Source: Candidatus Falkowiibacteriota bacterium
GTDB lineage: Bacteria > Patescibacteriota > Patescibacteriia > Patescibacteriales > GWC2-42-12
DNA length: 13,402 bases
Direction of reading: 5' to 3'
NCBI GenBank assembly: GCA_016208065.1
Contig: JACQYU010000026.1
Location: 1 to 13,402 of the forward strand
Below are positions 1 through 6,300 of this stretch, piece after piece. Each line of letters begins with the position of its first letter. Position 1 is the stretch's first letter. The translations under genes were made by a program, and so were the position numbers. The notes below the pieces were generated by a model. That model did not search any database. It was not told the DNA's origin and saw only the letters and a program-made list of their open reading frames with translations.

Positions 1-17
1 TTGCTTGCTTGTTTTAT

Positions 18-392
18 ATGTTAGATATTAATAAACAAGAATTTGAAAAAATAATCGCGGAGGCCTTAGAAGGTTTGCCGGAAAAATTTAAAAATAAGCT
101 TAATAATGTCGCTATTTTCGCCGAGGACGAACCGACCGATGAACAGCTTAATAAAATCAGATTAAAGCGCGGTGATATTTTATTCGGCTTATTTGAAGGC
201 TATTCCCAGGCTAAAAGGCTGAATATCGGCCCGGTTTTGCCTGATCGGATAACAATTTTCAGAGAAGCTATTTTAAGCCAGTCTGATAATCAGGCTGAAC
301 TTAAGCAAAAAATTATTTCCACGGTTAAGCATGAAATAGCGCATCATTTCGGCTCGGATGAGAAAGGCGCGGCTAAAGCCGGCAAAAGATAA
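18..392 (+). CDS. Zincin-like metallopeptidase (DUF1025/Zincin_1 family)
   Basis: This is a 124-residue predicted zinc metallopeptidase. The active-site motif is visible near the C-terminus: HEIAH at residues 105-109, followed at once by H110-F111-G112 and D114. This matches the HExxHHFG signature of the small Zincin_1 (PF06262) proteins, which are usually 110-140 residues, so the protein is full length. The two His and the Glu would bind zinc and activate water. The substrate is unknown for the family. There is no signal peptide or membrane segment, so it is probably cytoplasmic. I chose the ATG at 18; an in-frame TTG at 9 would add only three residues. No Shine-Dalgarno sequence is visible, but the window begins only 17 bases upstream, so its promoter and any upstream partner are unseen. 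The family call is strong; the biological role is unknown. Confidence 0.85.
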   Translation: MLDINKQEFEKIIAEALEGLPEKFKNKLNNVAIFAEDEPTDEQLNKIRLKRGDILFGLFEGYSQAKRLNIGPVLPDRITIFREAILSQSDNQAELKQKIISTVKHEIAHHFGSDEKGAAKAGKR

Positions 393-407
393 AAGCAAAA
401 GATAAAA
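382..407 (+). repeat. 13-bp tandem duplication across a stop codon
   Basis: GCAAAAGATAAAA occurs twice back to back, at 382-394 and 395-407, with no mismatch. The first copy holds the last codons and the TAA stop of the metallopeptidase gene; the second lies just outside. It looks like a replication-slippage duplication. The reading frame already ends in the first copy, so the protein is not affected. Confidence 0.8.
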
Positions 408-410
408 ACC

Positions 411-439
411 TTGATTTTTCGCCTAAAGCATGATAATAT
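411..439 (+). promoter_or_regulatory. Possible weak promoter for the DUF5679 gene
   Basis: TTGATT (411-416) and TAATAT (434-439) are 17 bp apart, each matching the sigma-70 consensus at 4 of 6 positions. An overlapping GATAAT (432-437) fits the -10 consensus better but leaves only a 15-bp spacer. It lies in the 122-bp gap before the DUF5679 start. In DNA this AT-rich, such a match could be chance. Confidence 0.3.
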
Positions 440-514
440 GGCAGTACTCTAATTAATAAATTAATCGCTGTTAATCGGCCAGAATATTAACGGCCGGCGG
501 CGAATAATAACTCT

Positions 515-670
515 ATGGAAGCCTATTGCGTTAAATGTAAAGCTAAACAGGAAATGGCCGATGCCAATGAGGTGGAAATGAACGGCAAGGGCGGCGTAAA
601 AAGAAAAGCCATGAAAGGCAAATGTCCGGTTTGCGCCACAGCCATGTTCAGGATTTTAGGCAAAGCCTAA
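515..670 (+). CDS. DUF5679 zinc-ribbon-like mini-protein
   Basis: This 51-residue protein is easy to miss because of its size. It has two CxxC pairs: C5-V-K-C8 near the N-terminus and C37-P-V-C40 near the C-terminus, separated by a basic, Gly/Lys-rich middle. This is the layout of DUF5679 (PF18930), seen by me as AYCVKC, then a charged stretch, then KGxCPVCxxxMFRI. The four cysteines probably bind one zinc ion. The basic charge suggests nucleic-acid or ribosome contact, but that is inference; the family's function is not known to me. It stands alone between the metallopeptidase and the exporter operon. No Shine-Dalgarno precedes the ATG. The reading frame, the paired CxxC motifs and the family resemblance make a real gene likely. 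Confidence 0.82.
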   Translation: MEAYCVKCKAKQEMADANEVEMNGKGGVKRKAMKGKCPVCATAMFRILGKA

Positions 671-721
671 AATTATTTTATTTTAACGGAATAGCTCGGT
701 TTTTCCCGGGTGTTTTCGTAT

Positions 722-758
722 GGGACTGCCGCCGAATATGGCATTCGGCAATAGTTCC
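722..758 (+). other. Interrupted hairpin upstream of the exporter promoter
   Basis: Outer arms GGGACT (722-727) and AGTTCC (753-758) pair with one G-U. Inner arms GCCGAAT (731-737) and ATTCGGC (743-749) pair perfectly around the 5-base loop ATGGC. A 3x3 internal loop separates the two stems. No run of T follows, so it is not a classical intrinsic terminator. It ends 4 bp before the -35 box of the next promoter, so it could separate transcription units or bind a regulator. Function is unknown. Confidence 0.55.
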
Positions 759-762
759 TAAT

Positions 763-791
763 TTGTAAAATTATTTAAAAATTAGTATAAT
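763..791 (+). promoter_or_regulatory. Sigma-70-type promoter of the exporter operon
   Basis: A -35 element TTGTAA (763-768, 4 of 6 matches) and a perfect -10 TATAAT (786-791) are separated by the ideal 17 bp. Transcription should start near 798, giving a leader of about 30 nt before the ATG at 828. The five genes from 828 to 6114 have no other clear promoter between them, so this one probably drives the whole operon. Confidence 0.65.
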
Positions 792-827
792 TATTTCAGG
801 CGACACTAATTTTTAAATATTAATTTT

Positions 828-1079
828 ATGGCCGAAAATAAAAAAATTCTTATAATTGAAGACGATGCTAATTTGCTTTACGGCCTTTTGGCTAAATTCA
901 GGGTTGAGGGCCTTGAAGTTATTATCGATGAAGGCGCGGATAAGGCGGAGGCAATGGAAAAAAGGCGCAAAGGCGCGGAGCTTGGCGCTGATTTTTATTT
1001 CATAAAAACCGAATTTAATCTTGATGAATTCGTTGATAAATTTAAAAAAATTATCAGCAATAAAGAAAAAAGCAAATAA
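828..1079 (+). CDS. Response-regulator receiver remnant lacking the phospho-acceptor
   Basis: This 83-residue protein keeps both ends of a CheY-like receiver domain and lacks the middle. Residues 5-34 are beta1-alpha1-beta2, with the acidic pocket E11-D12-D13. Residues 48-83 match alpha4-beta5-alpha5, with the conserved Lys (K60) in FYFIK. A normal receiver is about 120 residues. The segment carrying beta3 with the phosphorylated Asp, alpha3 and beta4 with the Thr/Ser switch is absent; the junction falls near residues 44-48. About 40 codons therefore seem deleted in frame. GGCGCGGA occurs at 933-940 and 972-979 around this area. No DNA-binding domain follows. The stop abuts the adaptor ATG directly (TAA then ATG), so the two are co-transcribed. 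It may be a dead remnant, a small binding protein, or an assembly collapse. It cannot work as a normal phospho-switch. Confidence 0.75.
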   Translation: MAENKKILIIEDDANLLYGLLAKFRVEGLEVIIDEGADKAEAMEKRRKGAELGADFYFIKTEFNLDEFVDKFKKIISNKEKSK

Positions 1080-2849
1080 ATGAAATTTTTTAAAAATAAA
1101 TTTTTTATTACCAGTCTTTTCTTAATCATAGCGGCCGCGGGCGCGTATTTTATTTTTAATAAAAAACCTAAAGATGAGTATACGACCGCTATAATTGAAA
1201 GAGGAAATTTAATCCAGACGGTTAGCGAGACCGGCATGGTTAAGGCCAACAAAGAAATGGACCTTAATTTTACCACCAGCGGCAGAATCGCCCATATTTT
1301 CGTCGGCGTAGGCGATAAAGTAAAAAAAGACCAGATTTTAGCTGAACTTGATTCAAGCGATTTACTATTAAAAGAAAAGGAGGCCGCGGCCAATTTGCAA
1401 GTCGCTCAGGCGAATTTAGCCAAGCTTTTAGCCGGAGCCACGGCGAGCGAATTGGCGGTAAGCCAAGCCAGCCTTGATCAAGCCAAGACGGCTTATGTTT
1501 CATCTTTGAATGAATCGGAAAAAATAAAAAACACGGTTAATGAAAATATAGCCCAGGCGGAAAAGAGTTTAAACGATCTTTATTTAACTTCCGGCGGAAC
1601 CATAACCAGCTATCAGCAAGCGGTTAAAAATTATATAAGCGTATCTTATACCGCGGTTGACGTAAAAATCCCGCTTGCCAGCAACGCCTTAGATAGCATA
1701 AATACTATTTTAAATGATAATGACGCAAAATATTTCTTAGGAGCGGGGAATATCTCTTTGATTGAGACGACGAAGAATAACTATCTTCGGGCCGGCACGG
1801 CTTTAATCCAGGCTAAAGCAAGCCAAACCGGCGGCGATGTAAACCAGGCTTTAGCCGATACCTTAGACGCCTTGAACAAAACTTTTGAAGCTTTAAGGGA
1901 TTGCTACAATCTTCTGGAAGTAAGTTTAGCCGGTTCAAGTTTTACTCAAGCCGAGCTTGATGCTTACAAAACGGCTATTAGCGCGCAGCAGGCCAATATT
2001 TCCAGCGGTATTACCTCCCTGCAAACCGCCCAAAATAATTTAAATGATTCAATCAATAATCTCAATAACGCGATTGCGGCGGCTAAAAATGCTTTAGCTA
2101 CCGCCAAAGTAACCGGGGCTCAGCAGATTGCGGCGGCTCAAGCTAGGGTTGATACTGGTTATAAGGCTTGGCTGGTGGCTGAAGCGCAATTAAATCAGCT
2201 TAAAGCCGGTACCAGGACGCAAGATATAAATTTAGCCCAGGCTCAAGTAAGCCAAGCTAAAGCTTCTTTGGGCTTAGCCAGAAATCAGATTAATAACAAT
2301 ACCATTAAGGCGTTGCTTGACGGTACGATTACAAAGAAGAATTATGAAGCCGGAGAGCAATTTTCTTTATCTAAACCGGTTTTTTTATTGCTCGGCGTAA
2401 ATAATTTTGAGATTGAGGTTGATGTTTCCGAGGCCGATATAACAAAAGTGGCCCTTAACGATCAGGCGGAAATTACCCTTGATGCTTTTGGCGAAGATGT
2501 TAAATTTACGGGCCAGGTTAATTTTATTGAACCGGCGGAAACCGTTATCCAGGATGTAATTTACTATAAAGTAAAAATAAATTTTGACGGCAAAGATAAA
2601 GACATTAAGTCAGGCATGACCGCTAACGCCAATATTACCACGGCTAAAAAAGATAATGTGCTGATTATGCCGTCAAGAGCGGTAATTGAAAAAAACGGCA
2701 GCGGTAAATTTGTTAGATTGCTTGTTTCGGAGCAAATCGAAGAAGTGCCGGTTACCATAGGGCTTCGCGGCGATAACGGATTGGTTGAAGTTTTATCCGG
2801 CTTGAATGAAAACGATATCGTTGTGACCTACATCCAGCAAAACAACTAA
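1080..2849 (+). CDS. MacA/HlyD-type efflux adaptor with an extended helical domain
   Basis: This 589-residue membrane-fusion protein is the accessory subunit of the ABC exporter encoded next. Residues 7-26 form a hydrophobic N-terminal anchor. Residues 40-95 look like the first half of a barrel-sandwich (lipoyl-like) hybrid domain, with SGRIAHIFVGVGDKVKKDQ. Residues 100-405 are Ala/Gln/Leu-rich coiled coil, and the second barrel-sandwich half (about 403-425) follows. Residues 440-510 fit the beta-barrel domain and 520-589 the membrane-proximal domain. Classical MacA is about 370 residues; the extra length lies in the helical part. That part carries two hairpin-tip-like motifs (LAGATASELAVSQASLDQAK near 115-135 and LKAGTRTQDINLAQAQVSQA near 372-391). 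There is no TolC-like gene here, which fits a monoderm-type YknX-like role, holding or gating substrate outside the membrane. The stop overlaps the likely original ATPase start (TAATG). Confidence 0.88.
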   Translation: MKFFKNKFFITSLFLIIAAAGAYFIFNKKPKDEYTTAIIERGNLIQTVSETGMVKANKEMDLNFTTSGRIAHIFVGVGDKVKKDQILAELDSSDLLLKEKEAAANLQVAQANLAKLLAGATASELAVSQASLDQAKTAYVSSLNESEKIKNTVNENIAQAEKSLNDLYLTSGGTITSYQQAVKNYISVSYTAVDVKIPLASNALDSINTILNDNDAKYFLGAGNISLIETTKNNYLRAGTALIQAKASQTGGDVNQALADTLDALNKTFEALRDCYNLLEVSLAGSSFTQAELDAYKTAISAQQANISSGITSLQTAQNNLNDSINNLNNAIAAAKNALATAKVTGAQQIAAAQARVDTGYKAWLVAEAQLNQLKAGTRTQDINLAQAQVSQAKASLGLARNQINNNTIKALLDGTITKKNYEAGEQFSLSKPVFLLLGVNNFEIEVDVSEADITKVALNDQAEITLDAFGEDVKFTGQVNFIEPAETVIQDVIYYKVKINFDGKDKDIKSGMTANANITTAKKDNVLIMPSRAVIEKNGSGKFVRLLVSEQIEEVPVTIGLRGDNGLVEVLSGLNENDIVVTYIQQNN

Positions 2850-2942
2850 TGGTTTGCGAATCACTTTGTAAACGGCGAAATTATCACCCCGGTTTTAAAC
2901 GGCCTTACTTTTAATATCAGCCAAGGAGATTTTATTGCCATT
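2849..2942 (+). other. Frameshifted 5' end of the ABC ATPase gene
   Basis: The ATG at 2849-2851 overlaps the adaptor stop and opens a frame reading M-V-C-E-S-L-C-K, a good start for a MacB/LolD ATPase. The family sequence then continues in another frame: H-F-V-N-G-E-I-I-T from 2862, through V-L-N-G-L to the Walker A motif. Both frames share CACTTTGTAAA (2862-2872). One extra tandem copy of this 11-bp unit would join them into an unbroken N-terminus and a protein of about 235 residues, the usual family length. In the frame of the ATPase body there is no ATG, GTG or TTG between the stop at 2847 and the ATG at 2943. So the gene has lost this unit, or the sequence has collapsed here. Confidence 0.65.
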
Positions 2943-3545
2943 ATGGGCCCATCCGGTTCCGGAAAATCAACTTTAATGCATATTTTAGGCCTCTTAGATC
3001 GGCCGACTGGCGGAAAATATTATCTTGAAGGCAAGGACGTGACTAAGCTAGATGATGATGAATTGGCCGGTTTGAGAAATAGAAAAATCGGATTTGTTTT
3101 TCAAGCTTTTAATCTTCTGCCGCGCACTACGGTATTGGAAAATGTTATGCTACCATTGACTTATGCCAAGCATAAAGAATCGCCGGAGAGCCGAGCTAAA
3201 AGAATCTTGGAAAGCGTTGGGCTAGGGCATCGCTTAAACTATTTTACCAATCAAATTTCCGGCGGCGAAAAACAGCGGGTAGCTATCGCCCGCGCTTTAG
3301 TTAACGACCCGGCGGTTATTTTCGCGGATGAGCCGACCGGCAACCTCGATTCAAAATCAGGCGTGCAAATAATGGAAATTTTACAGCGGTTGAATGATCT
3401 GGGCAACACCATAGTTTTAGTAACCCATGAAACCTACACTTCCGAGCATGCCAAAAGAATTATTAAAGTTAAGGACGGTTTGATAGTTGATGATTATGAA
3501 GTAACGCATAGAAGAATGGCCAAAGACGGAGAAGTGCTTAAATAG
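2943..3545 (+). CDS. ABC exporter ATPase, MacB/LolD/YknY type, 5' end disrupted
   Basis: This ATP-binding subunit would power the exporter formed with the two following permeases. Counting from the ATG at 2943, the motifs are Walker [10 protein letters not shown] (2-10), Q-loop Gln54, signature SGGEKQR (106-112; LSGGQ is more common), Walker B with D129 and catalytic E130 (ADEPTGNLD), and the H-loop H162. The order and spacing are those of a MacB/LolD-family ATPase (COG1136). The open frame of 200 residues is about 35 short: starting at 2943 would remove the first beta strands and the adenine-stacking region and begin inside Walker A. The true start is probably ATG 2849, now out of frame. An AAGGAG at 2923-2928 lies 14 nt from ATG 2943, too far for good initiation, and is simply coding sequence. 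Whether a working ATPase is made is uncertain. Confidence 0.85.
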   Translation: MGPSGSGKSTLMHILGLLDRPTGGKYYLEGKDVTKLDDDELAGLRNRKIGFVFQAFNLLPRTTVLENVMLPLTYAKHKESPESRAKRILESVGLGHRLNYFTNQISGGEKQRVAIARALVNDPAVIFADEPTGNLDSKSGVQIMEILQRLNDLGNTIVLVTHETYTSEHAKRIIKVKDGLIVDDYEVTHRRMAKDGEVLK

Positions 3546-3585
3546 TTGAATTTTAAACAGCAGTGGGTTGACTTTATGAAATAAT

Positions 3586-4839
3586 ATGCTGAAATTTTGC
3601 AAACAATGCGTTAAGACTTCAACCGGAGCGCTTCTGGCCAATAAGGGCAGAAGCTTTTTAACAATGCTGGGAATAATCATCGGCGTATCCGCCGTGGTTA
3701 TTATTATGGCCGTCGGCGCCGGAGCGCAAAGCTTGATATTGTCCCAAATAAAAAGCCTGGGAACCAATTTAATCGGCGTTATACCCGGGAAATCGGAAAA
3801 TAATGGGCCGCCGGCGCAGGCCCTGGGCATTGTTATCACCACTTTAACTTATGACGACGCCAAAGCTTTGGCCGATAAAAAAAACGCGCCTAATTTAGAA
3901 GCCGTATCCGCTTACAGCAAAGACATCGCTACGGTGAGCTGGGGCGCGAATGCTTATGACACCAATATCAGCGGCACCAGCGCTTCTTACGTTGACGTTG
4001 AAGGGGGAGAAATTGAATTAGGCCGTTTTTTTACGGCTGAAGAGGAAAAAAATTTGTCGCGCGTAGTGGTTTTAGGCAGTATGGTAAAAGATCAATTATT
4101 CGGCGAATCTTACCCGGTCGGACAAAGGATTAAAATAAAGAAACAAACTTTTGAAGTCATCGGCGCCATGAAAAAGCGGGGTACGGTAGCTTTCCAAAAT
4201 TATGACGATCAGGTTTTTATTCCGGTAGTTACTATGCAAAAAATAATTTCCGGCGTTAATCATCTGGGTTTTATCAGGGCTAAAGTAGACGGCCAGGAAA
4301 ATATCGATCGCGCCATTAATGATATAACTATAACTTTACGGGAACGCCATAATATATCCGATCAATCAAGCTTATCGGATGATTTTACCGTCAGGAGCGC
4401 GGCGCAAGCCCTTGATATTATAACCACGGTTACTAACGCGCTGAAATTTTTTTTGGCTGCCATGGCGGCTTTATCTCTTTTGGTCGGCGGCATCGGCATT
4501 ATGAATATAATGCTGGTAAGCGTAACCGAAAGAACCCGCGAGATCGGTTTGCGCAAAGCCGTGGGCGCTAGTAATAATGATATTATGCTGCAATTTTTAA
4601 TGGAGGCGTCGACTATCACTTTAACCGGAGGCATAATTGGCGTTATAATCGGCAGCTTGATTTCGGTTTTAATTTCCGTTGGCGCCAACCTTTTGGGTTA
4701 TGACTGGGATTTGGTGATTTCTTTATTTTCCATGATTTTAGCTTTGGCGGTTTCTGTCAGTATTGGCTTGATCTTCGGCTTGTATCCGGCGCGCAAAGCC
4801 AGCAAACTTCAGCCGGTTGAAGCCTTAAGGCACGAGTAA
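3586..4839 (+). CDS. FtsX/MacB-type ABC permease 1
   Basis: This 417-residue permease has the MacB_PCD plus FtsX layout. One N-terminal transmembrane helix (about 24-46) is followed by a large extracytoplasmic domain (about 50-280), then three helices near 287-312, 342-367 and 376-400. Between helices 2 and 3 is the ERTREIGLRKAVGA coupling segment that contacts the ATPase. The C-terminus ends in YPARKASKLQPVEALRHE, typical of the family. With the separate ATPase and a second, different permease 18 bp downstream, it probably forms one half of a heterodimeric exporter of the type VII (mechanotransmission) class, which moves lipids, peptides or antibiotics without a classical channel. The substrate is unknown. 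The start has no Shine-Dalgarno and is preceded by a two-codon ATG-AAA-TAA at 3576-3584. Confidence 0.9.
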   Translation: MLKFCKQCVKTSTGALLANKGRSFLTMLGIIIGVSAVVIIMAVGAGAQSLILSQIKSLGTNLIGVIPGKSENNGPPAQALGIVITTLTYDDAKALADKKNAPNLEAVSAYSKDIATVSWGANAYDTNISGTSASYVDVEGGEIELGRFFTAEEEKNLSRVVVLGSMVKDQLFGESYPVGQRIKIKKQTFEVIGAMKKRGTVAFQNYDDQVFIPVVTMQKIISGVNHLGFIRAKVDGQENIDRAINDITITLRERHNISDQSSLSDDFTVRSAAQALDIITTVTNALKFFLAAMAALSLLVGGIGIMNIMLVSVTERTREIGLRKAVGASNNDIMLQFLMEASTITLTGGIIGVIIGSLISVLISVGANLLGYDWDLVISLFSMILALAVSVSIGLIFGLYPARKASKLQPVEALRHE

Positions 4840-4857
4840 TTAAATTTTGCAATTATT

Positions 4858-6114
4858 ATGAAATTAAGGTCAATAATAAAAATTTCTTTCCGTTCCATTA
4901 AAGCCAATAAAGTAAGAACCGGTTTGACGGTTTTAGGCATGGTTATCGGCATTGCTACGGTGGTAATAGTTTTTTCGGCTGGTGAAGGCATAAGAAGTTT
5001 GATTCTGGGCCAGGTTGAAAGTTTTGGCACGGATATCATAGAAACCGAATCAAAAGTTCCGAGCACAAAAAAAGGAGCGGAAGGAGATATCCAAAGCGCC
5101 ATGGCCATGGCCCAGGGCGTACAGCTGGCTAATTTAACCTTTAAGGATATGGCCGATATCAACAAGCTGCCTAATATCAATAAAAGTTATGCCGGCATTT
5201 TGAGCCAGCAGCAAGCCAGCTACGGCAATGAATTCAGAAAAGCGATTTTATACGGCCTTACCGCTGATTTTATTGAAATTGACAAGACGAAAGTCGCGAG
5301 CGGCCGTTTTTTTTCCGATCTGGAAGATAAATCTCTGGCCCAGGTGGCGGTTTTAGGCTCTAAAATTAAAACCAAGCTTTTCGGCGATTCCGAACCGCTC
5401 GGCAAAGGGATAAAGATCGGCAAAGAAAAATTTTTAATCGTCGGCGTTATGGAGGAAAAAGGAGCGGTTACCGGCGTGGATTTTGACGATTTTATTTATT
5501 TGCCGCTAAGAACCCTGCAAAAAAAATTAATGGGCCTGGATAAATCATATATGATTATCAGCCAGCTTAAAGACGTTAAACTGGCTGAAATTACGGCCGA
5601 TGACGTAAAAATATTATTAAGGGAAAATCATAATATAACGGATCCGGACAAGGATGATTTTCGTGTTACCACCATGATTGAAGCCATGAAAACTATCTCT
5701 ACGGTAACCGATGCCATTACTTTGCTATTACTGGCGATTGTGGCAATTTCTCTGATTGTAGGCGGCGTTGGCGTAATGAATATAATGTACGTCATTATTA
5801 CGGAAAGAACCGCCGAAATCGGTTTGCGCAAAGCCGTGGGCGCTAAATATAACGATATTATGCTCCAATTTTTGATTGAATCTTTGATTATAACTTTAAT
5901 CGGCGCCGCCGCCGGTGTTTTAATCGGCTTGGCCGCATCATATTTGATTTATCTGGGAGCCAATTATAGCGGTTTAAGCTGGAAATTTATTGTTCCCTTA
6001 AAGGCTTATTATGTAGCTTTGGCTTTTGCTGTCGTTTTTGGCCTAGGATTTGGCATTTATCCGGCCCGCAAGGCGGCCAAGCTCGACCCCATAGAGGCTT
6101 TAAGGCAGGAGTAA
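4858..6114 (+). CDS. FtsX/MacB-type ABC permease 2
   Basis: This 418-residue paralogue of the preceding permease has the same plan: helix 1 at about 22-42, an extracytoplasmic domain at about 45-280, and helices near 285-312, 341-367 and 382-402. The coupling segment reads ERTAEIGLRKAVGA and the C-terminus YPARKAAKLDPIEALRQE. The extracytoplasmic domains of the two permeases differ much more than the helical parts, which points to an old duplication with divergent outer surfaces. The pair recalls LolC/LolE or an asymmetric MacB. A 28-bp stretch at 5818-5845 is identical to 4543-4570 in permease 1. It is the last gene of the operon. No intrinsic terminator follows; a promoter and an inverted-repeat element fill the 186-bp gap. 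Confidence 0.9.
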   Translation: MKLRSIIKISFRSIKANKVRTGLTVLGMVIGIATVVIVFSAGEGIRSLILGQVESFGTDIIETESKVPSTKKGAEGDIQSAMAMAQGVQLANLTFKDMADINKLPNINKSYAGILSQQQASYGNEFRKAILYGLTADFIEIDKTKVASGRFFSDLEDKSLAQVAVLGSKIKTKLFGDSEPLGKGIKIGKEKFLIVGVMEEKGAVTGVDFDDFIYLPLRTLQKKLMGLDKSYMIISQLKDVKLAEITADDVKILLRENHNITDPDKDDFRVTTMIEAMKTISTVTDAITLLLLAIVAISLIVGGVGVMNIMYVIITERTAEIGLRKAVGAKYNDIMLQFLIESLIITLIGAAAGVLIGLAASYLIYLGANYSGLSWKFIVPLKAYYVALAFAVVFGLGFGIYPARKAAKLDPIEALRQE

Positions 6115-6116
6115 TT

Positions 6117-6144
6117 TTGTTGGCGAGGATAAAGATGATATAAT
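6117..6144 (+). promoter_or_regulatory. Putative promoter of the DUF4012 gene
   Basis: A perfect -10 TATAAT (6139-6144) lies 16 bp from TTGTTG (6117-6122, 3 of 6 matches). Transcription would start near 6151, so the inverted-repeat element at 6156-6288 would sit in the 5' leader of the DUF4012 mRNA, which would be about 150 nt long. Confidence 0.5.
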
Positions 6145-6155
6145 ATAGTTAATTA

Positions 6156-6288
6156 AAAATTCTAAATCCTAATATCTAAACTCTAAAACAAATCCAAAAT
6201 TATAAATTCAAATGCCCAAAACAAATTGAATTTATAATTTTGAGCATTAGAGTTTGTTTAGGATTTAGGATTTAGGTATTAGAATTTT
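6156..6288 (+). repeat. Palindromic intergenic element (133 bp)
   Basis: The ends are a perfect 10-bp inverted repeat, AAAATTCTAA (6156-6165) and TTAGAATTTT (6279-6288). The core is a perfect 17-bp inverted repeat (6195-6211 with 6226-6242) around a 14-base loop. The arms between are imperfect and made of heptamer-like units: TTTAGGA is repeated on the right side and TCTAAATCCTAA appears on the left. No coding sequence lies inside. The form fits a small non-autonomous palindromic repeat, of the REP or MITE type, or a long leader hairpin. No target-site duplication is obvious. Confidence 0.75.
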
Positions 6289-6300
6289 GCATTTTAATCT

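Noticed and set aside
722..758. Intrinsic terminator after the DUF5679 gene
   Set aside because: The hairpin is followed by TAATTTG rather than a run of T, so it is listed only as a structure of unknown function.
995..1393. Minus-strand open frames, such as 995-1393, 3417-3842, 11100-11558 and 12258-12485
   Set aside because: They lie antisense to well-supported genes, have no family-like motifs, and show the composition expected of reverse-strand shadows.
2860..2880. Programmed +1 ribosomal frameshift in the ATPase start
   Set aside because: A simple +1 shift after K8 would drop the H-F-V-N segment expected in the family. Loss of one 11-bp unit explains the sequence fully and no stimulatory structure is evident.
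1080..3545. Adaptor-ATPase fusion by reading through the TAA at 2847
   Set aside because: Both genes are in the same frame with only this stop between them, but the adaptor ends as its family does, the ATPase N-terminus is better explained by ATG 2849, and no readthrough signal is visible.
6258..6280. Telomere-like TTTAGGA tract
   Set aside because: Only a few copies occur, and they belong to the arms of a palindromic element between genes.
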